From Acidovorax sp. SRB_14 (GTDB taxonomy: Bacteria > Pseudomonadota > Gammaproteobacteria > Burkholderiales > Burkholderiaceae_C), in assembly GCF_012932145.1 (NCBI RefSeq), contig NZ_MWOK01000006.1, forward strand, positions 62,001 through 126,000: a stretch of 64,000 nucleotides of DNA, given 5' to 3'. Position numbers and translations under genes: made by a program. Shown piece after piece: positions 35,061-45,481 of the stretch. The notes below the pieces were generated by a model that made no database searches, was not told the DNA's origin, and worked only from the letters and a program-made list of their open reading frames with translations. Positions within the stretch are counted from its first letter, which is position 1. Every line of letters starts with the position of its first letter.

Positions 35061-36500
35061 TTACTGGATTTCCTTGGGCTCTTCCTTGCGCTCGGTCTGC
35101 GTCTTGCTGACCAGGACCGGACGGCCCTTGAGTTGGTTCAGCGCCTGGGCGAGCTGGAAGTCCTTGTCGGTGCCGAATTCGGGCATCTTGCGCTCGGCCA
35201 CCGGCTTCTTGGACTCTTCTTCGAGCCGCTTGCGGGCTTCCTCGCGGGCCTTCTCGCGCACGGCGTCTTTCTGTTCCTCGCCCTGGCCGCTGACCAGGTG
35301 CTTTTCGAGGTCGGCCTCGCGCATGCGCAGGATGGCAAACGGGCTGCCTTCCTCGGTCTCGTCGATCATCACGTCGGGCACGATGCCCTTGGCCTGGATC
35401 GACTTGCCGCTGGGCGTGTAGTAGCGCGCCGTCGTCAGCTTGATGCCGGTGTCGGGCCCGAGCGGGCGCACGGTCTGCACCGAGCCCTTGCCAAAGGTCT
35501 GGCTGCCCAGGATGGTCGCGCGCTTGTGGTCTTGCAGCGCGCCGGCCACGATCTCGCTGGCCGAGGCCGAGCCTTCGTTGACCAGCACCACCAGCGGCAC
35601 CTTCTTGAGCGCGGCGGGCAGGCGCTTGAGCGGGTCTCCGCTGCCGCGGCGCGCATAGAACTCGGGCGCGGCCTTGTAGGTGGCCTTGCTTTCGGCGAGC
35701 TGGCCATTGGTGGAGACCACGGTGACGTCTTCGGGCAGGAAGGCGGCAGACACGGCCACGGCCGCATCGAGCAGGCCGCCCGGGTCGTTGCGCAGGTCCA
35801 GCACCAGCCCCTTGAGGTGCGGGTCGGCCTTGTAGAGCTCCTCCACCTTGCGCACGAAGTCGTCCACGGTGCGCTCCTGGAACTGCGACAGGCGGATCCA
35901 GCCGTAACCGGGCTCGATGATCTTGCCCTTGACCGATTGCGTCTTGATCTCTTCGCGCGTGATGGTCACGGGGAAGCTGCGGCTTTCCTCCTTGCGCAGG
36001 ATGGTCAGCATGACCTTGGTGTTCGGTTCGCCGCGCATCTTCTTGACGGCGTCGCTCAGCGACAGGCCCTTGACCGCGGTGTCGTCGATCTTGGTGATCA
36101 GGTCGTTGGTCTTGAGCCCGGCGCGGAACGCGGGCGAGCCCTCGATGGGCGAGACGATCTTGATGAGGCCGTCCTCCTGGGTGATCTCGATGCCGACGCC
36201 GACGAAGCGGCCGCTCGTTCCCTCGCGGAATTCGGAAAACGACTTCTTGTCGAAATACTGCGAATGCGGGTCCAGGCTGGCCACCATGCCGGTGATGGCA
36301 TCGGTGATCAGCTTCTTGTCGTCCACGGGCTCGACATAGTCGGTCTTGACCAGGCCGAACACGGCCGACAACTGCTGGATCTCTTCCAGCGGCAGCGGCG
36401 CCATCGCTCCGCGCGCCACGGTCTGCAAGGACACGGTGGTCATGGCGCCGGCCAGTACCCCGGCGGAGACCCAGCCTGCGATTTTCAGTTTGTGGCCCAT
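35061..36500 (-). CDS. ctpA: S41 carboxyl-terminal processing peptidase
   Basis: 479 aa periplasmic serine protease anchored by an N-terminal TM helix (about 8-28). Domain order: N-terminal helical part, PDZ (VGVGIEITQEDGLIKIVSPIEGSPAFRAGLKTNDLITKID), then the S41 fold with GLVLDLRNDPGGLLDAAV, catalytic Ser in NEGSASASEIVAGAL and Lys in GSQTFGKGSVQT. A Lys/Glu/Arg-rich tail (about 420-479) is charged and probably disordered. Same strand as gpmA, 127 bp downstream of its stop. Confidence 0.95.
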   Translation of the reverse strand: MGHKLKIAGWVSAGVLAGAMTTVSLQTVARGAMAPLPLEEIQQLSAVFGLVKTDYVEPVDDKKLITDAITGMVASLDPHSQYFDKKSFSEFREGTSGRFVGVGIEITQEDGLIKIVSPIEGSPAFRAGLKTNDLITKIDDTAVKGLSLSDAVKKMRGEPNTKVMLTILRKEESRSFPVTITREEIKTQSVKGKIIEPGYGWIRLSQFQERTVDDFVRKVEELYKADPHLKGLVLDLRNDPGGLLDAAVAVSAAFLPEDVTVVSTNGQLAESKATYKAAPEFYARRGSGDPLKRLPAALKKVPLVVLVNEGSASASEIVAGALQDHKRATILGSQTFGKGSVQTVRPLGPDTGIKLTTARYYTPSGKSIQAKGIVPDVMIDETEEGSPFAILRMREADLEKHLVSGQGEEQKDAVREKAREEARKRLEEESKKPVAERKMPEFGTDKDFQLAQALNQLKGRPVLVSKTQTERKEEPKEIQ

Positions 36501-36627
36501 ACAACACCTTTCACCGATTCATTGGATACACCTTGGAAAGGTGCGGCCCACTGCAGTTCCGCACGGGCCTCCGTTTTTGTGCCGCCGGCCGGGGCTTCAC
36601 GCCGCCGGCCAGCTGCTTCTCGCCACT

Positions 36628-37371
36628 TTACGCCTTTGCTTGCGACGCCACTGCGGCGGCGGCGCGCTCGGCCGCTTCGGCATCCCCCAGATAGTAGTGG
36701 CGCAGCGGCTTCAGTTCGTCGTCGAGTTCGTAAACCAGTGGAATTCCGTTGGGAATGTTCACGCCGACGATGGCGTCGTCCGAGATGTTGTCGAGGTACT
36801 TGACCAGCGCGCGGATCGAGTTGCCGTGCGCGGCCACGACCACGCGCTGGCCCGAGCGGATGGCGGGGGCCATGGTGTGGTTCCAGAACGGCAGCACGCG
36901 CGCCACCGTGTCCTGCAGGCACTCGCTCAGGGGCACGTCCTCGGACGAGAGGCCGGCGTAGCGCGGGTCGCTGCGTTCGCTGCGCGGGTCGGCGGCGTCC
37001 AGGGGCGGCGGCGGCGTGTCGTAGCTGCGGCGCCAGACCAGCACCTGCTCATTGCCGTATTTCTGCGCGGTCTCCGCCTTGTTCAGGCCTTGCAGCGCGC
37101 CGTAGTGGCGCTCGTTGAGGCGCCAGCTCTTGTGCACCGGCAGCCAGGTGCGGTCCATTTCGTCGAGGCAGTACCACAGCGTGTGGATGGCGCGCTTGAG
37201 CACGCTGGTGTAGGCCAGGTCGAACTCGTAGCCCTCGGCCTTGAGCAGCTTGCCGGCCGACATGGCCTGCGACACGCCGGTAGGGGTCAGGTCGACATCG
37301 GTCCAGCCGGTGAAGCGGTTTTCAAGGTTCCAGGTGGATTCGCCGTGGCGGATCAGAACGAGTTTGTGCAT
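36628..37371 (-). CDS. gpmA: 2,3-bisphosphoglycerate-dependent phosphoglycerate mutase
   Basis: 247 aa glycolytic enzyme interconverting 3- and 2-phosphoglycerate. Phosphohistidine motif [18 protein letters not shown] at the N-terminus, [20 protein letters not shown], second His in [17 protein letters not shown]. Length normal. Divergent from the rhodanese gene, starts 71 bp apart. Confidence 0.97.
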   Translation of the reverse strand: MHKLVLIRHGESTWNLENRFTGWTDVDLTPTGVSQAMSAGKLLKAEGYEFDLAYTSVLKRAIHTLWYCLDEMDRTWLPVHKSWRLNERHYGALQGLNKAETAQKYGNEQVLVWRRSYDTPPPPLDAADPRSERSDPRYAGLSSEDVPLSECLQDTVARVLPFWNHTMAPAIRSGQRVVVAAHGNSIRALVKYLDNISDDAIVGVNIPNGIPLVYELDDELKPLRHYYLGDAEAAERAAAAVASQAKA

Positions 37372-37442
37372 GGTTTCCCTTGGGCAAGCGGGTCAAAACC
37401 ACCCATTCTAAAATTGTCTGGTTTGCCAACCCAAGGAATAAC

Positions 37443-37850
37443 GTGAACTTCATCGTCGACAACTGGTATTTGATTCTTCTTGCGCTCGTCTCGGGTGCCC
37501 TGCTGGTGGTGCCGGTGCTCAAGGGCGCGGCCAGCGGCGGGCTCTCGGCCGCCATGGCCGTGCAGCTCATCAACCGCGAAAGGGCCGTGGTGATCGACGT
37601 GTGCGGCGCCGACGAATACGCCGCCGGCCATGTGGTGGGCGCGAAGAACGTGCCCCTGGCCGACCTCGAGCAGCGCCTGCCGGCCGTCGCCAAGAACAAG
37701 GCGATTCCGCTGGTGCTGGTGTGCGCCAGCGGCGTGCGCGCCCAGCGCGCCGTGGCCGTGGCGCAAAAGCTCGGCTACGCCAACGCCCAGGCACTGGCCG
37801 GCGGCATCAAGGCCTGGCAGGCTGCGGGGATGCCGGTTGAAAAGGCCTGA
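37443..37850 (+). CDS. Membrane-anchored rhodanese-like protein
   Basis: 135 aa. GTG start; one N-terminal membrane helix (NWYLILLALVSGALLVVPVL) followed by a single rhodanese domain with the active-site Cys in LVLVCASGVRAQRA. It lies upstream of grxC and secB, the usual order in beta- and gammaproteobacteria, so it may supply or handle sulfane sulfur in the envelope. GTG 37443 is chosen because the TM segment begins there. Confidence 0.9.
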   Translation: MNFIVDNWYLILLALVSGALLVVPVLKGAASGGLSAAMAVQLINRERAVVIDVCGADEYAAGHVVGAKNVPLADLEQRLPAVAKNKAIPLVLVCASGVRAQRAVAVAQKLGYANAQALAGGIKAWQAAGMPVEKA

Positions 37851-37886
37851 AACGCCCCCACCCCCAGAGAAAGCAAAGGAGATCCC

Positions 37887-38147
37887 ATGCAAGCCGTGAA
37901 GATGTACACCACCGGTGTCTGCCCCTACTGCATCCGTGCCAAGCAGTTTCTCAAGTCCAAGGGGGTCGAGCAGATCGAAGAGATCCGCATCGACACCGAC
38001 GCGGGCGCGCGCAACCACATGATGGAAGTCACCGGCCGGCGCACGGTGCCGCAGATCTTCATTGGCGCCACCCATGTGGGCGGCCACGACGACCTGGTCG
38101 CGCTCGACGCGCGCGGCGGTCTGCAGCCCCTGCTGGGCGCGGCCTGA
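37887..38147 (+). CDS. grxC: Glutaredoxin 3
   Basis: 86 aa dithiol glutaredoxin. Active site TGVCPYCIRA (residues about 9-18), the cis-Pro region RRTVPQIFIG and GGHDDLVALDARGGL. AAAGGAG site before ATG 37887. Between rhodanese and secB. Confidence 0.96.
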   Translation: MQAVKMYTTGVCPYCIRAKQFLKSKGVEQIEEIRIDTDAGARNHMMEVTGRRTVPQIFIGATHVGGHDDLVALDARGGLQPLLGAA

Positions 38148-38174
38148 TCGCCGCGGCGGCCCGGGCCTGCGCTG

Positions 38175-38230
38175 CATAATGCTGCCCCATGTGCCCGCTG
38201 CGGGGTCGCCTCCGTAGCGGGCTTTGTTTT
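38175..38230 (+). terminator. Hairpin with T-tract between grxC and secB, preceded by a -10-like box
   Basis: An 11-bp stem (GCCCGCTGCGG at 38193-38203, CCGTAGCGGGC at 38212-38222, one G-T pair) followed by TTTGTTTT. It could end grxC transcripts. A CATAAT box lies just upstream (38175-38180), so if a promoter starts there the same hairpin would be in the secB leader. Confidence 0.6.
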
Positions 38231-38263
38231 GCAACACCCTGTTTGGGCTGAAAGACTTTCACC

Positions 38264-38722
38264 ATGGCCACCGAAGAAACCCCCGTGTTCCAGATCCAGC
38301 GCGTCTACCTCAAGGACATGTCGCTCGAACAGCCCAATTCGCCCGGCATCCTGCTCGAGCAAGAGCAGCCCAGCGTGGACATCCAGCTCGGCGTGGAAGC
38401 CACGCCCGTGGCCGAAGGCATCTATGAAGTGGCCGTGACGGCCACCGTGCAGACCAAGATCAAGGACAAGACCGTGTTCCTGGTCGAAGCCAAGCAGGCC
38501 GGCATCTTCGAGATCCGCAACATCCCCGAAGACCAGATGGGCCCCATCATGGGCATCGCCTGCCCGCAGATCGTCTACCCGTACCTGCGCGGCAACGTGG
38601 CCGACATCGTCAACCGCGCCGGCTTCCCGCCCGTGCACCTGGCCGAAATCAACTTCCAGGCCATGTACGAGCAGCAACAGGCGCAGGCCGCCGGCGAAGC
38701 GCCCGCGACCCTGGCGCAATAA
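38264..38722 (+). CDS. secB: Protein-export chaperone SecB
   Basis: 152 aa tetrameric chaperone that keeps preproteins unfolded for SecA. Blocks: [121 protein letters not shown], a full-length family match. Followed 52 bp later by gpsA, with a repeat copy between. Confidence 0.97.
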   Translation: MATEETPVFQIQRVYLKDMSLEQPNSPGILLEQEQPSVDIQLGVEATPVAEGIYEVAVTATVQTKIKDKTVFLVEAKQAGIFEIRNIPEDQMGPIMGIACPQIVYPYLRGNVADIVNRAGFPPVHLAEINFQAMYEQQQAQAAGEAPATLAQ

Positions 38723-38732
38723 GCATTTCCAG

Positions 38733-38782
38733 TCTTTTTGGCCTCCAGCGCTTGCTGGTCAAGCGCGAGCAGCTATGAAAAT
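38733..38782 (-). repeat. Dispersed ~50 bp repeat, copy C (contains the gpsA start codon)
   Basis: Minus strand: TTTTCATAGCTGCTCGCGC, TTGACCAGCAAGCGCTGGAG, GCCAAAAAGAC. The clearest inner dyad of the family, GCGCTTG/CAAGCGC. The gpsA ATG (38775) lies within its left end, and the repeat supplies the bases directly upstream, so the gene has no clear ribosome-binding site. Confidence 0.8.
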
Positions 38783-39782
38783 AGTAGTGATTGGGGCCGG
38801 TGCCTGGGGCACGGCCATGGCCATCAGCGCCACGGTCCATCCGGCGGGCCATGCGGTCACGCTGTGGGCGCGCGACGCGCAGCAGCTGGCGGACATGCGC
38901 GCCGCACGCTGCAATGCGCGCTACCTGCCGGACATCGCATTGCCGTCCCCACTGGTGCTGGCCGGTGGCGACGTGGCGGCGCTGGCCGCCGCGGCCGACC
39001 TGGTGATCGTTGCCACGCCGATGGCCGCGCTGCGCGCCATGCTGGTGCAGTTGCGCGGCTGCCCCGTGCCCGTGGCCTGGCTGTGCAAGGGCTTCGAGGC
39101 CGCTGCCGACCCCGGGTCTTTTGGGCTGATGGCCCATGAGGTGCGCGCGCGGGCAGCGCCTGATCTGATCGCTGGCGTGCTCAGCGGCCCGAGCTTCGCG
39201 CTCGAGGTCGCGCGCGGCCAGCCGACCGCGCTCGTCGCCGCCAGTGCGCATCAACGCGTGCGCGACGCCCTGGTGCACGCCTTTCACAGCCCCAGCGTGC
39301 GCGTCTACGCCAACGACGACATCGTGGGCGTGGAAGTGGGCGGCGCCGTCAAGAATGTGCTCTCGATCGCCACCGGTCTGTGCGACGGCCTGCACCTGGG
39401 CCTGAATGCGCGCGCCGCGCTGATCACGCGCGGCCTGGCCGAGATGACGCGCCTGGGCCTGGCCCTGGGCGCGCGCGCCGACACCTTCATGGGCCTGTCG
39501 GGCCTGGGCGACTTGGTGCTGACGGCCACGGGCGACCTCTCGCGCAACCGCCGCGTGGGCCTGCTGCTGGCGCAGGGCCAGACGCTGCCGCAGGCGGTGG
39601 CATCGCTGGGCCATGTGGCCGAAGGGGTGTACAGCGCCCGCACCGTGGTGCAGCGTGCGCGCCACCTGGGCGTGGACATGCCGATCAGCGAGGCCGTGGT
39701 GGCCCTGCTCGATGGCCGCATGCAGCCGGCCGACGCGGTGGCGGCGCTGATGGAGCGCGGACCCAAGGGCGAGGGCGCTTAA
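38775..39782 (+). CDS. gpsA: NAD(P)-dependent glycerol-3-phosphate dehydrogenase
   Basis: 335 aa, makes sn-glycerol-3-phosphate for phospholipids. Cofactor motif [38 protein letters not shown], catalytic Lys in [18 protein letters not shown], and [23 protein letters not shown]. Start codon inside repeat copy C. Convergent with the MHS transporter; a CGGGCCCGC/GCGGGCCCG hairpin (39792-39811) without a T-run separates them. Confidence 0.96.
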   Translation: MKIVVIGAGAWGTAMAISATVHPAGHAVTLWARDAQQLADMRAARCNARYLPDIALPSPLVLAGGDVAALAAAADLVIVATPMAALRAMLVQLRGCPVPVAWLCKGFEAAADPGSFGLMAHEVRARAAPDLIAGVLSGPSFALEVARGQPTALVAASAHQRVRDALVHAFHSPSVRVYANDDIVGVEVGGAVKNVLSIATGLCDGLHLGLNARAALITRGLAEMTRLGLALGARADTFMGLSGLGDLVLTATGDLSRNRRVGLLLAQGQTLPQAVASLGHVAEGVYSARTVVQRARHLGVDMPISEAVVALLDGRMQPADAVAALMERGPKGEGA

Positions 39783-39791
39783 GTGTGCACG

Positions 39792-39811
39792 CGGGCCCGC
39801 GTGCGGGCCCG
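39792..39811. terminator. GC-rich hairpin between convergent gpsA and the MHS transporter gene
   Basis: CGGGCCCGC and GCGGGCCCG pair perfectly over 9 bp around GT. No T-run on either side; 10 bp after gpsA and 5 bp before the transporter stop. Possibly bidirectional. Confidence 0.4.
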
Positions 39812-39815
39812 GGGT

Positions 39816-41147
39816 TCAGCCGCGCAATTCGCGCGTGCGGTTGATGTGCAGCGCTGCCAGCGTGCAGGCCACGCCCGAGAGCAGGTAGCCGCTGACCGCC
39901 GCGAGCCCGAGCCACGACGACAGGCCCAGCACCACCAGCGGCGCGAACGCGGCGCCGAGCAGCCAGGCCAGGTCCGAGGTCAGGGCTGCGCCCGTATAGC
40001 GAAAGCGTGCCTCGAAGTTGGCCGACACGGCGCCCGCCGCCTGCCCATAGGACAGGCCGAGCAGCGCAAAACCGACCAGGATGAATGCATCCTGTCCCCA
40101 GCGCCCGCCCTGCAGCAGCGTGGGCGCGAACAGCGCAAACACGCCGATCAGGCCCGCCAGCAGCCCCAGCGTGCTGCGCCGGCCGATGCGGTCGGCCAGC
40201 AGCCCGGAGGCGACGATGCAGGGGATGGCAATGGCCGCGCCGGCGATCTGCACGGCCAGCACCTCGGTGACCGGCTGGCCCGCATGCAAGCTGATCCATG
40301 ACAGTGGGAACACCGTCACCAGGTGGAACAGCGCATAGCTGGCCAGCGCCGCAAACGCGCCGATGAGCAGGTTGCCGGCGCGCGCGCGCACCAGCTCCGC
40401 CACGGGCGCGGGCACCAGATGGCGCTCCTCGATCAGGCGCTGGTAGCCCGCGGTCAGCACCAGCCGCAGCCGCGCGAACAGCGCCACCACATTGATCGCA
40501 AACGCCACGTAAAACGGATAGCGCCAGCCCCAGGCCAGAAAGTCGGCCTGCGAGAGGCTGGCGTGGAGGTACAGGAACAGGCCGCTGGCCACGATGAAGC
40601 CGACCGGCGCGCCCAGCTGCGGCACCATGGCGTACCAGCCGCGCCGGTGCGCCGGCGCATTGAGTGCGAGCAGCGAGGGCAGGCCGTCCCACGAGCCGCC
40701 CAATGCCAGGCCCTGGCCGATCCGCAGCAGCGCCAGCAGCACGATGGCGGCAGGCCCCAGGCTGGCGTAGCCGGGCAGGAAGGCCATGCCGGCGGTGGAC
40801 ACGCCCAGCAGGAACAGCGCGCCCGAGAGCTTGGCGCCGCGCCCAAAGCGGCGCTGGATGGCCATGAAGGCCACGGTGCCCACGGGGCGCGCGATGAAGG
40901 CCAGCGCAAACACGGCGAAGGCCCAGAGCGCGCCGGCCAGCGGCGCCTGCATGGGGAAGAACACCGCGGGAAACACCAGCACCGAGGCGATGCCGAAGAC
41001 GAAAAAGTCGAAGTACTCCGAGGCCCGGCCAATGATGACGCCGACGGCGATCTCGCTGGGCGCGATGGCGCTGTGGCCCGTCTGCGCGCCGCGGCGGCGC
41101 GGCGCGGGCGGAATGCCGGCAGTGGACGGGTGACTGAGGGCTGTCAT
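39816..41147 (-). CDS. MHS-family metabolite:H+ symporter (MFS)
   Basis: 443 aa, about 12 TM helices. Begins GRASEYFDFFVFGIASVLVFPAVFFP, the MHS signature of shikimate/alpha-ketoglutarate/proline-betaine-type carriers; ARPVGTVAFMAIQRRFGRGAKL and ADRIGRRSTLG are MFS loop motifs. ATG 41147 gives the family N-terminus; the frame upstream is antisense to cyoA. Divergent from cyoA, 156 bp apart. Substrate not predictable. Confidence 0.88.
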   Translation of the reverse strand: MTALSHPSTAGIPPAPRRRGAQTGHSAIAPSEIAVGVIIGRASEYFDFFVFGIASVLVFPAVFFPMQAPLAGALWAFAVFALAFIARPVGTVAFMAIQRRFGRGAKLSGALFLLGVSTAGMAFLPGYASLGPAAIVLLALLRIGQGLALGGSWDGLPSLLALNAPAHRRGWYAMVPQLGAPVGFIVASGLFLYLHASLSQADFLAWGWRYPFYVAFAINVVALFARLRLVLTAGYQRLIEERHLVPAPVAELVRARAGNLLIGAFAALASYALFHLVTVFPLSWISLHAGQPVTEVLAVQIAGAAIAIPCIVASGLLADRIGRRSTLGLLAGLIGVFALFAPTLLQGGRWGQDAFILVGFALLGLSYGQAAGAVSANFEARFRYTGAALTSDLAWLLGAAFAPLVVLGLSSWLGLAAVSGYLLSGVACTLAALHINRTRELRG

Positions 41148-41303
41148 GGCGCTTACTCCCTTTTGAAATGCTGCGTCAAGCGGGCATGTACCGGTTGCAG
41201 GTCGTTGAAAAAAGCCCCCTGGGACAAAACGTCCAATGGGCAAAGGGCCTGGATGCACGTAGATTCTGCGCCTTCCCTGATCTCGATCAACACATTTCCC
41301 GGC

Positions 41304-42374
41304 ATGCCTTCCTTCAAGACCCTCCGCGGGCTGCTTCTGCTGCCCGCCATCGCCCTGCTGGCAGGCTGCAATGCCGTGCTGCTCAGCCCTTCGGGCGACA
41401 TCGCGGTCCAGCAACGCAACCTCATCTACATCGCCACGGGGCTGATGCTGCTGGTCATCGTCCCGGTGATCGTGCTCACGTTCGTGTTTGCCTGGCGCTA
41501 CCGCCAGGCCACGCCGCGCGACGACTACGACCCCGACTGGCACCATTCCACCCAGCTGGAGCTGGTGATCTGGACCGTGCCGCTGCTCATCATCATCGTA
41601 CTGGGCGCCATCACCTGGACCAGCACCCACAAGCTCGACCCCTACCGCCCGATCGAGCGCCTGGACGCGCAGCGCGCCGTGCCCGCCGACGCCAAGCCGC
41701 TGGTGGTCGAGGTGGTCGCGCTCGATTGGAAGTGGCTGTTCCTCTACCCCGAGCAGGGCATTGCGCTGGTCAACGAGGTCGCGGCGCCCGTGGACCGGCC
41801 GATCCAGTTCAAGATCACCGCGTCCAGCGTGATGAACTCGTTCTTCATCCCCGCGCTGGCCGGCCAGATCTATGCCATGCCGGGAATGCAGACCCAGCTG
41901 CACGCGGTGATCAACAAGCCCGGCGAATTCAGTGGCATGTCGGCCAACTACAGCGGCGCGGGCTTCTCGGGCATGCACTTCAAGTTCCATGGCCTCGACG
42001 AAGACGGTTTTGCGCAGTGGGTGCAGCGCGTCAAGGCGGGCGGTGGCGAACTCAGCCGCGCCACCTACCTGCAGCTGGAAAAACCCAGCGAGCGCCACCC
42101 CGTGCAGCGCTATGCCACGGTCGCGCCCGGCCTCTACGAGGCCATCCTCAACCGCTGCGTCGAGCCCAACAAGATGTGCATGAACGACATGATGGCGATC
42201 GATGCGCAGGGCGGCCTGGGCCTGCCCGGCACGGACAACGTGGCTTCGCTGGACGCGGCCACGCGCGAGCGCCTGGGCCTGGACGGCCAGCCCGAGCGCC
42301 AGTATGTGGGCGCCATGTGCACCGTGCAGGACCCGCTGGGCGCGCTGGGTACGGCACCCGCCCAGACGCTCTGA
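41304..42374 (+). CDS. cyoA: Cytochrome bo3 ubiquinol oxidase subunit II
   Basis: 356 aa. Lipoprotein signal (LLAGC, Cys 22), two TM helices (about 40-62 and 86-107), then a cupredoxin domain without the CuA Cys/His ligands, as in quinol oxidases: VVEVVALDWKWLFLYPEQGIALVNE, SVMNSFFIPALAGQIYAMPGMQTQLHAVIN. C-terminal COX_ARM. Start 41304 places the lipobox correctly; an upstream in-frame ATG exists. First gene of cyoABCD. Confidence 0.95.
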   Translation: MPSFKTLRGLLLLPAIALLAGCNAVLLSPSGDIAVQQRNLIYIATGLMLLVIVPVIVLTFVFAWRYRQATPRDDYDPDWHHSTQLELVIWTVPLLIIIVLGAITWTSTHKLDPYRPIERLDAQRAVPADAKPLVVEVVALDWKWLFLYPEQGIALVNEVAAPVDRPIQFKITASSVMNSFFIPALAGQIYAMPGMQTQLHAVINKPGEFSGMSANYSGAGFSGMHFKFHGLDEDGFAQWVQRVKAGGGELSRATYLQLEKPSERHPVQRYATVAPGLYEAILNRCVEPNKMCMNDMMAIDAQGGLGLPGTDNVASLDAATRERLGLDGQPERQYVGAMCTVQDPLGALGTAPAQTL

Positions 42375-42446
42375 CACCGGCACCCCGGACTTTTCCTACA
42401 CCGCAAACCCTCACGGCAGCGCCCCTTCCGGCCTGCCGGTCCCCTG

Positions 42447-44450
42447 ATGCTCGACAACCTTCACTTCACGCAGCTCCTCTTTGGCCGCCTCACCTGGGAG
42501 GCGATACCGCTCCACGACCCCATCCTGCTGGCGACGTTTGTGGCCACCGTCCTGGGCGGCCTGGCGCTGGTCGGCGCCCTGACCTATTTCAAGGTCTGGG
42601 GCACGCTCTGGCGCGACTGGTTCACCAGTATCGACCACAAGAAGATCGGCATCATGTACTGCGTGCTGGGCCTGGTGATGCTGCTGCGCGGCTTTGCCGA
42701 CGCGCTCATGATGCGGCTGCAGCAGGCCATGGCCTTTGGCGACCAGCTGGGCTACCTGCCGCCGCACCACTACGACCAGATCTTCACCGCGCACGGCGTG
42801 ATCATGATCTTCTTCGTCGCGATGCCACTGGTCACCGGGCTCATGAACTACCTCGTGCCGTTGCAGATCGGCGCACGCGACGTGGCCTTCCCCTTCCTCA
42901 ACAACTTCAGTTTCTGGATGACCGCCAGCGGTGCCGTTCTGGTGATGGCCTCGCTGTTCGTGGGCGAGTTCGCGCGCACCGGCTGGCTGGCCTATCCGCC
43001 GCTCTCGGGGCTCGCGCAGAGCCCGGACGTGGGGGTGGACTACTACATCTGGTCACTGCAGCTGGCGGGGGTGGGCACGCTGCTCTCGGGCATCAACCTG
43101 CTGGCCACCATCGTCAAGATGCGCGCGCCCGGCATGAAGATGATGCAAATGCCCGTCTTTACCTGGACCGCGCTGTGCACCAACGTGCTGATCGTCGCCG
43201 CCTTCCCGGTGCTCACCGCCGTGCTCGGCCTGCTGTCGATGGACCGCTACGTCGGCACCAACTTCTTCACCACCGAGTTTGGCGGCAACGCCATGATGTA
43301 CGTGAACCTGATCTGGATCTGGGGCCACCCCGAGGTCTACATCCTGATCCTGCCGCTGTTCGGCGTGTTCTCCGAAATCGTCGCCACCTACAGCAAGAAG
43401 CGCCTGTTCGGCTACGCGTCGATGGTCTACGCCACGGTGGCCATCACGGTGCTGTCGTACCTGGTGTGGCTGCACCATTTCTTCACCATGGGATCGGGGG
43501 CGAGCGTCAACTCGTTCTTCGGCATCACCACCATGATCATCTCGATCCCCACGGGGGCGAAGATCTTCAACTGGCTGTTCACCATGTACCGCGGCCGCAT
43601 CACCTTTGACCTGCCCATGATGTGGACCATCGGCTTCATGGTCACCTTCGTGATCGGCGGCATGACCGGCGTGCTGCTGGCCGTGCCACCGGCCGACTTC
43701 GTGCTGCACAACAGCCTGTTCCTGATCGCGCACTTCCACAACGTCATCATCGGCGGCGTGCTGTTCGGCCTGTTCGCCGGCATCACCTACTGGTTTCCCA
43801 AGGCCTTCGGCTACAAGCTCGACCCGTTCTGGGGCAAGTGCTCGTTCTGGTTCTGGCTGGTGGGCTTCTACCTGGCCTTCATGCCGCTGTACTTGCTCGG
43901 CTTCATGGGCGTGACGCGCCGCCTGAGCCACTTCGAAGACCCGTCGCTGCAGATCTGGTTTCAGATCGCCGCCTTCGGCGCCGTGCTGATCGCGCTGGGC
44001 ATCGCCTCGATGATCATCCAGTTCATCGTCAGCTACCTGCGCCGCGACACGCTGCGCGACGAGACAGGCGACCCCTGGGGTGGGCGCACGCTCGAATGGT
44101 CGACGGCCTCGCCGCCGCCGGACTACAACTTCGCCTTCACCCCCGTGGTGCACGACAGCGACGCCTGGTGGGACATGAAAAAGCGCGGTTATGTGCGCCC
44201 CGTGGACGGCTTCATCCCCATCCACATGCCCAAGAACACGGCCGCCGGCGTGGTGATTGCCGCCCTCTGCACGGTCTGCGGCTTTGCGCTGATCTGGCAC
44301 ATGTGGGCGCTGGCGGCGGTGTCGTTCGCCGCCGTCATCGGCGCCGCCATCTTCCATTCGTTCAACTACCAGCGCGACTACCACATCCCCGCCGACGAAG
44401 TGCGCCGCACCGAAGACGCACGCACCCGCCTCCTGGCCCGCCATGCATAA
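42447..44450 (+). CDS. cyoB: Cytochrome bo3 ubiquinol oxidase subunit I
   Basis: 667 aa, about 15 TM helices, heme-copper oxidase core. Ligand motifs: [14 protein letters not shown] (low-spin heme His), [17 protein letters not shown] (CuB His, Tyr), HHFFTMG (CuB His pair), [11 protein letters not shown] (heme His). Length and the extra C-terminal helices match CyoB. 8-bp overlap with cyoC. Confidence 0.97.
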   Translation: MLDNLHFTQLLFGRLTWEAIPLHDPILLATFVATVLGGLALVGALTYFKVWGTLWRDWFTSIDHKKIGIMYCVLGLVMLLRGFADALMMRLQQAMAFGDQLGYLPPHHYDQIFTAHGVIMIFFVAMPLVTGLMNYLVPLQIGARDVAFPFLNNFSFWMTASGAVLVMASLFVGEFARTGWLAYPPLSGLAQSPDVGVDYYIWSLQLAGVGTLLSGINLLATIVKMRAPGMKMMQMPVFTWTALCTNVLIVAAFPVLTAVLGLLSMDRYVGTNFFTTEFGGNAMMYVNLIWIWGHPEVYILILPLFGVFSEIVATYSKKRLFGYASMVYATVAITVLSYLVWLHHFFTMGSGASVNSFFGITTMIISIPTGAKIFNWLFTMYRGRITFDLPMMWTIGFMVTFVIGGMTGVLLAVPPADFVLHNSLFLIAHFHNVIIGGVLFGLFAGITYWFPKAFGYKLDPFWGKCSFWFWLVGFYLAFMPLYLLGFMGVTRRLSHFEDPSLQIWFQIAAFGAVLIALGIASMIIQFIVSYLRRDTLRDETGDPWGGRTLEWSTASPPPDYNFAFTPVVHDSDAWWDMKKRGYVRPVDGFIPIHMPKNTAAGVVIAALCTVCGFALIWHMWALAAVSFAAVIGAAIFHSFNYQRDYHIPADEVRRTEDARTRLLARHA

Positions 44451-45084
44451 CCACACCGCTTCCCTGACCGCCGGCGCCCCGGGGGCGTCCGCCACGCCGC
44501 GTTTCTACGAAACGACCGAGCACCACCCGCAAAACGGCACGCTGCTCGGGTTCTGGCTCTATCTGATGAGCGACTGCCTCATCTTCGCCTGCCTGTTCGC
44601 GGTGCATGGCGTGCTGGGCCGCAGCTATGCGGCCGGCCCTTCGGGCGCCGACCTGTTCGATCTGCCGCTGGTCGCGCTCAACACCGCGATGCTGCTGCTG
44701 TCCTCCATCACCTATGGCTTTGCCATGCTGGAGATGCAGAAGCGGAACCAGCGTGCCGTGCTGGTCTGGCTCGGCATCACCGGGCTGCTGGGCGCGGCCT
44801 TCATCGGCCTGGAACTGTACGAGTTCGCCCACCTGCTGCACCTGGGCGCGACGCCGCAGCGCAGCGCTTTCCTGTCGTCGTTCTTCACGCTCGTGGGCAC
44901 GCACGGCCTGCACGTGACCTTCGGGATCGTCTGGCTCATCACGCTGATGTTCCAGGTGTCGCGCCACGGCCTGGGCCTGGAGAACCGGCGCCGCCTGATG
45001 TGCCTGTCGATGTTCTGGCACTTTCTGGACGTGGTCTGGATTGGCGTTTTCACCTTCGTTTACCTGATGGGAGTGCTGCCATGA
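44443..45084 (+). CDS. cyoC: Cytochrome bo3 ubiquinol oxidase subunit III
   Basis: 213 aa, five TM helices. Starts with [44 protein letters not shown] and [21 protein letters not shown] are family blocks; ends [24 protein letters not shown] overlap with cyoD. Confidence 0.96.
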   Translation: MHNHTASLTAGAPGASATPRFYETTEHHPQNGTLLGFWLYLMSDCLIFACLFAVHGVLGRSYAAGPSGADLFDLPLVALNTAMLLLSSITYGFAMLEMQKRNQRAVLVWLGITGLLGAAFIGLELYEFAHLLHLGATPQRSAFLSSFFTLVGTHGLHVTFGIVWLITLMFQVSRHGLGLENRRRLMCLSMFWHFLDVVWIGVFTFVYLMGVLP

Positions 45085-45479
45085 GCGCGAATGCCAATCC
45101 TTACGCCGTGCAGCACCCGCACGATGACCATGATGACCATGATGGCGCGAGCCAGAGCACGTTCAAGGGCTACGCCACGGGCTTCGTGCTGGCCGTCCTC
45201 CTCACGGCCATCCCGTTCTGGCTCGTGATGGGCAAGGTGTTCCAGAACTCCAACGTGACCGCCCTCGTGGTGCTGGGCTTTGCGGCCGTGCAGATCGTTG
45301 TGCACATGGTGTACTTCTTGCACATGAACACGCGCTCCGAAGGCGGCTGGACCATGCTGGCCTTGGTCTTCACGCTGATGCTCGTGGTCATCACGCTGAG
45401 CGGCTCGCTCTGGGTCATGTACCACCTCAACACCAACATGATGCCAATGGGCGTGCACGACATGGGCAGCATGCCCTGA
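45081..45479 (+). CDS. cyoD: Cytochrome bo3 ubiquinol oxidase subunit IV
   Basis: 132 aa, three TM helices after a His/Asp-rich N-terminus (HPHDDHDDHDG). FKGYATGFVLAVLLTAIPFWLVM and VQIVVHMVYFLHMNTRSEGGWTMLALVFTLMLVVITLSGSLWVMYHLN are typical. Followed 2 bp later by the second SURF1; no cyoE follows, unlike in E. coli. Confidence 0.94.
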   Translation: MSANANPYAVQHPHDDHDDHDGASQSTFKGYATGFVLAVLLTAIPFWLVMGKVFQNSNVTALVVLGFAAVQIVVHMVYFLHMNTRSEGGWTMLALVFTLMLVVITLSGSLWVMYHLNTNMMPMGVHDMGSMP

Positions 45480-45481
45480 CC

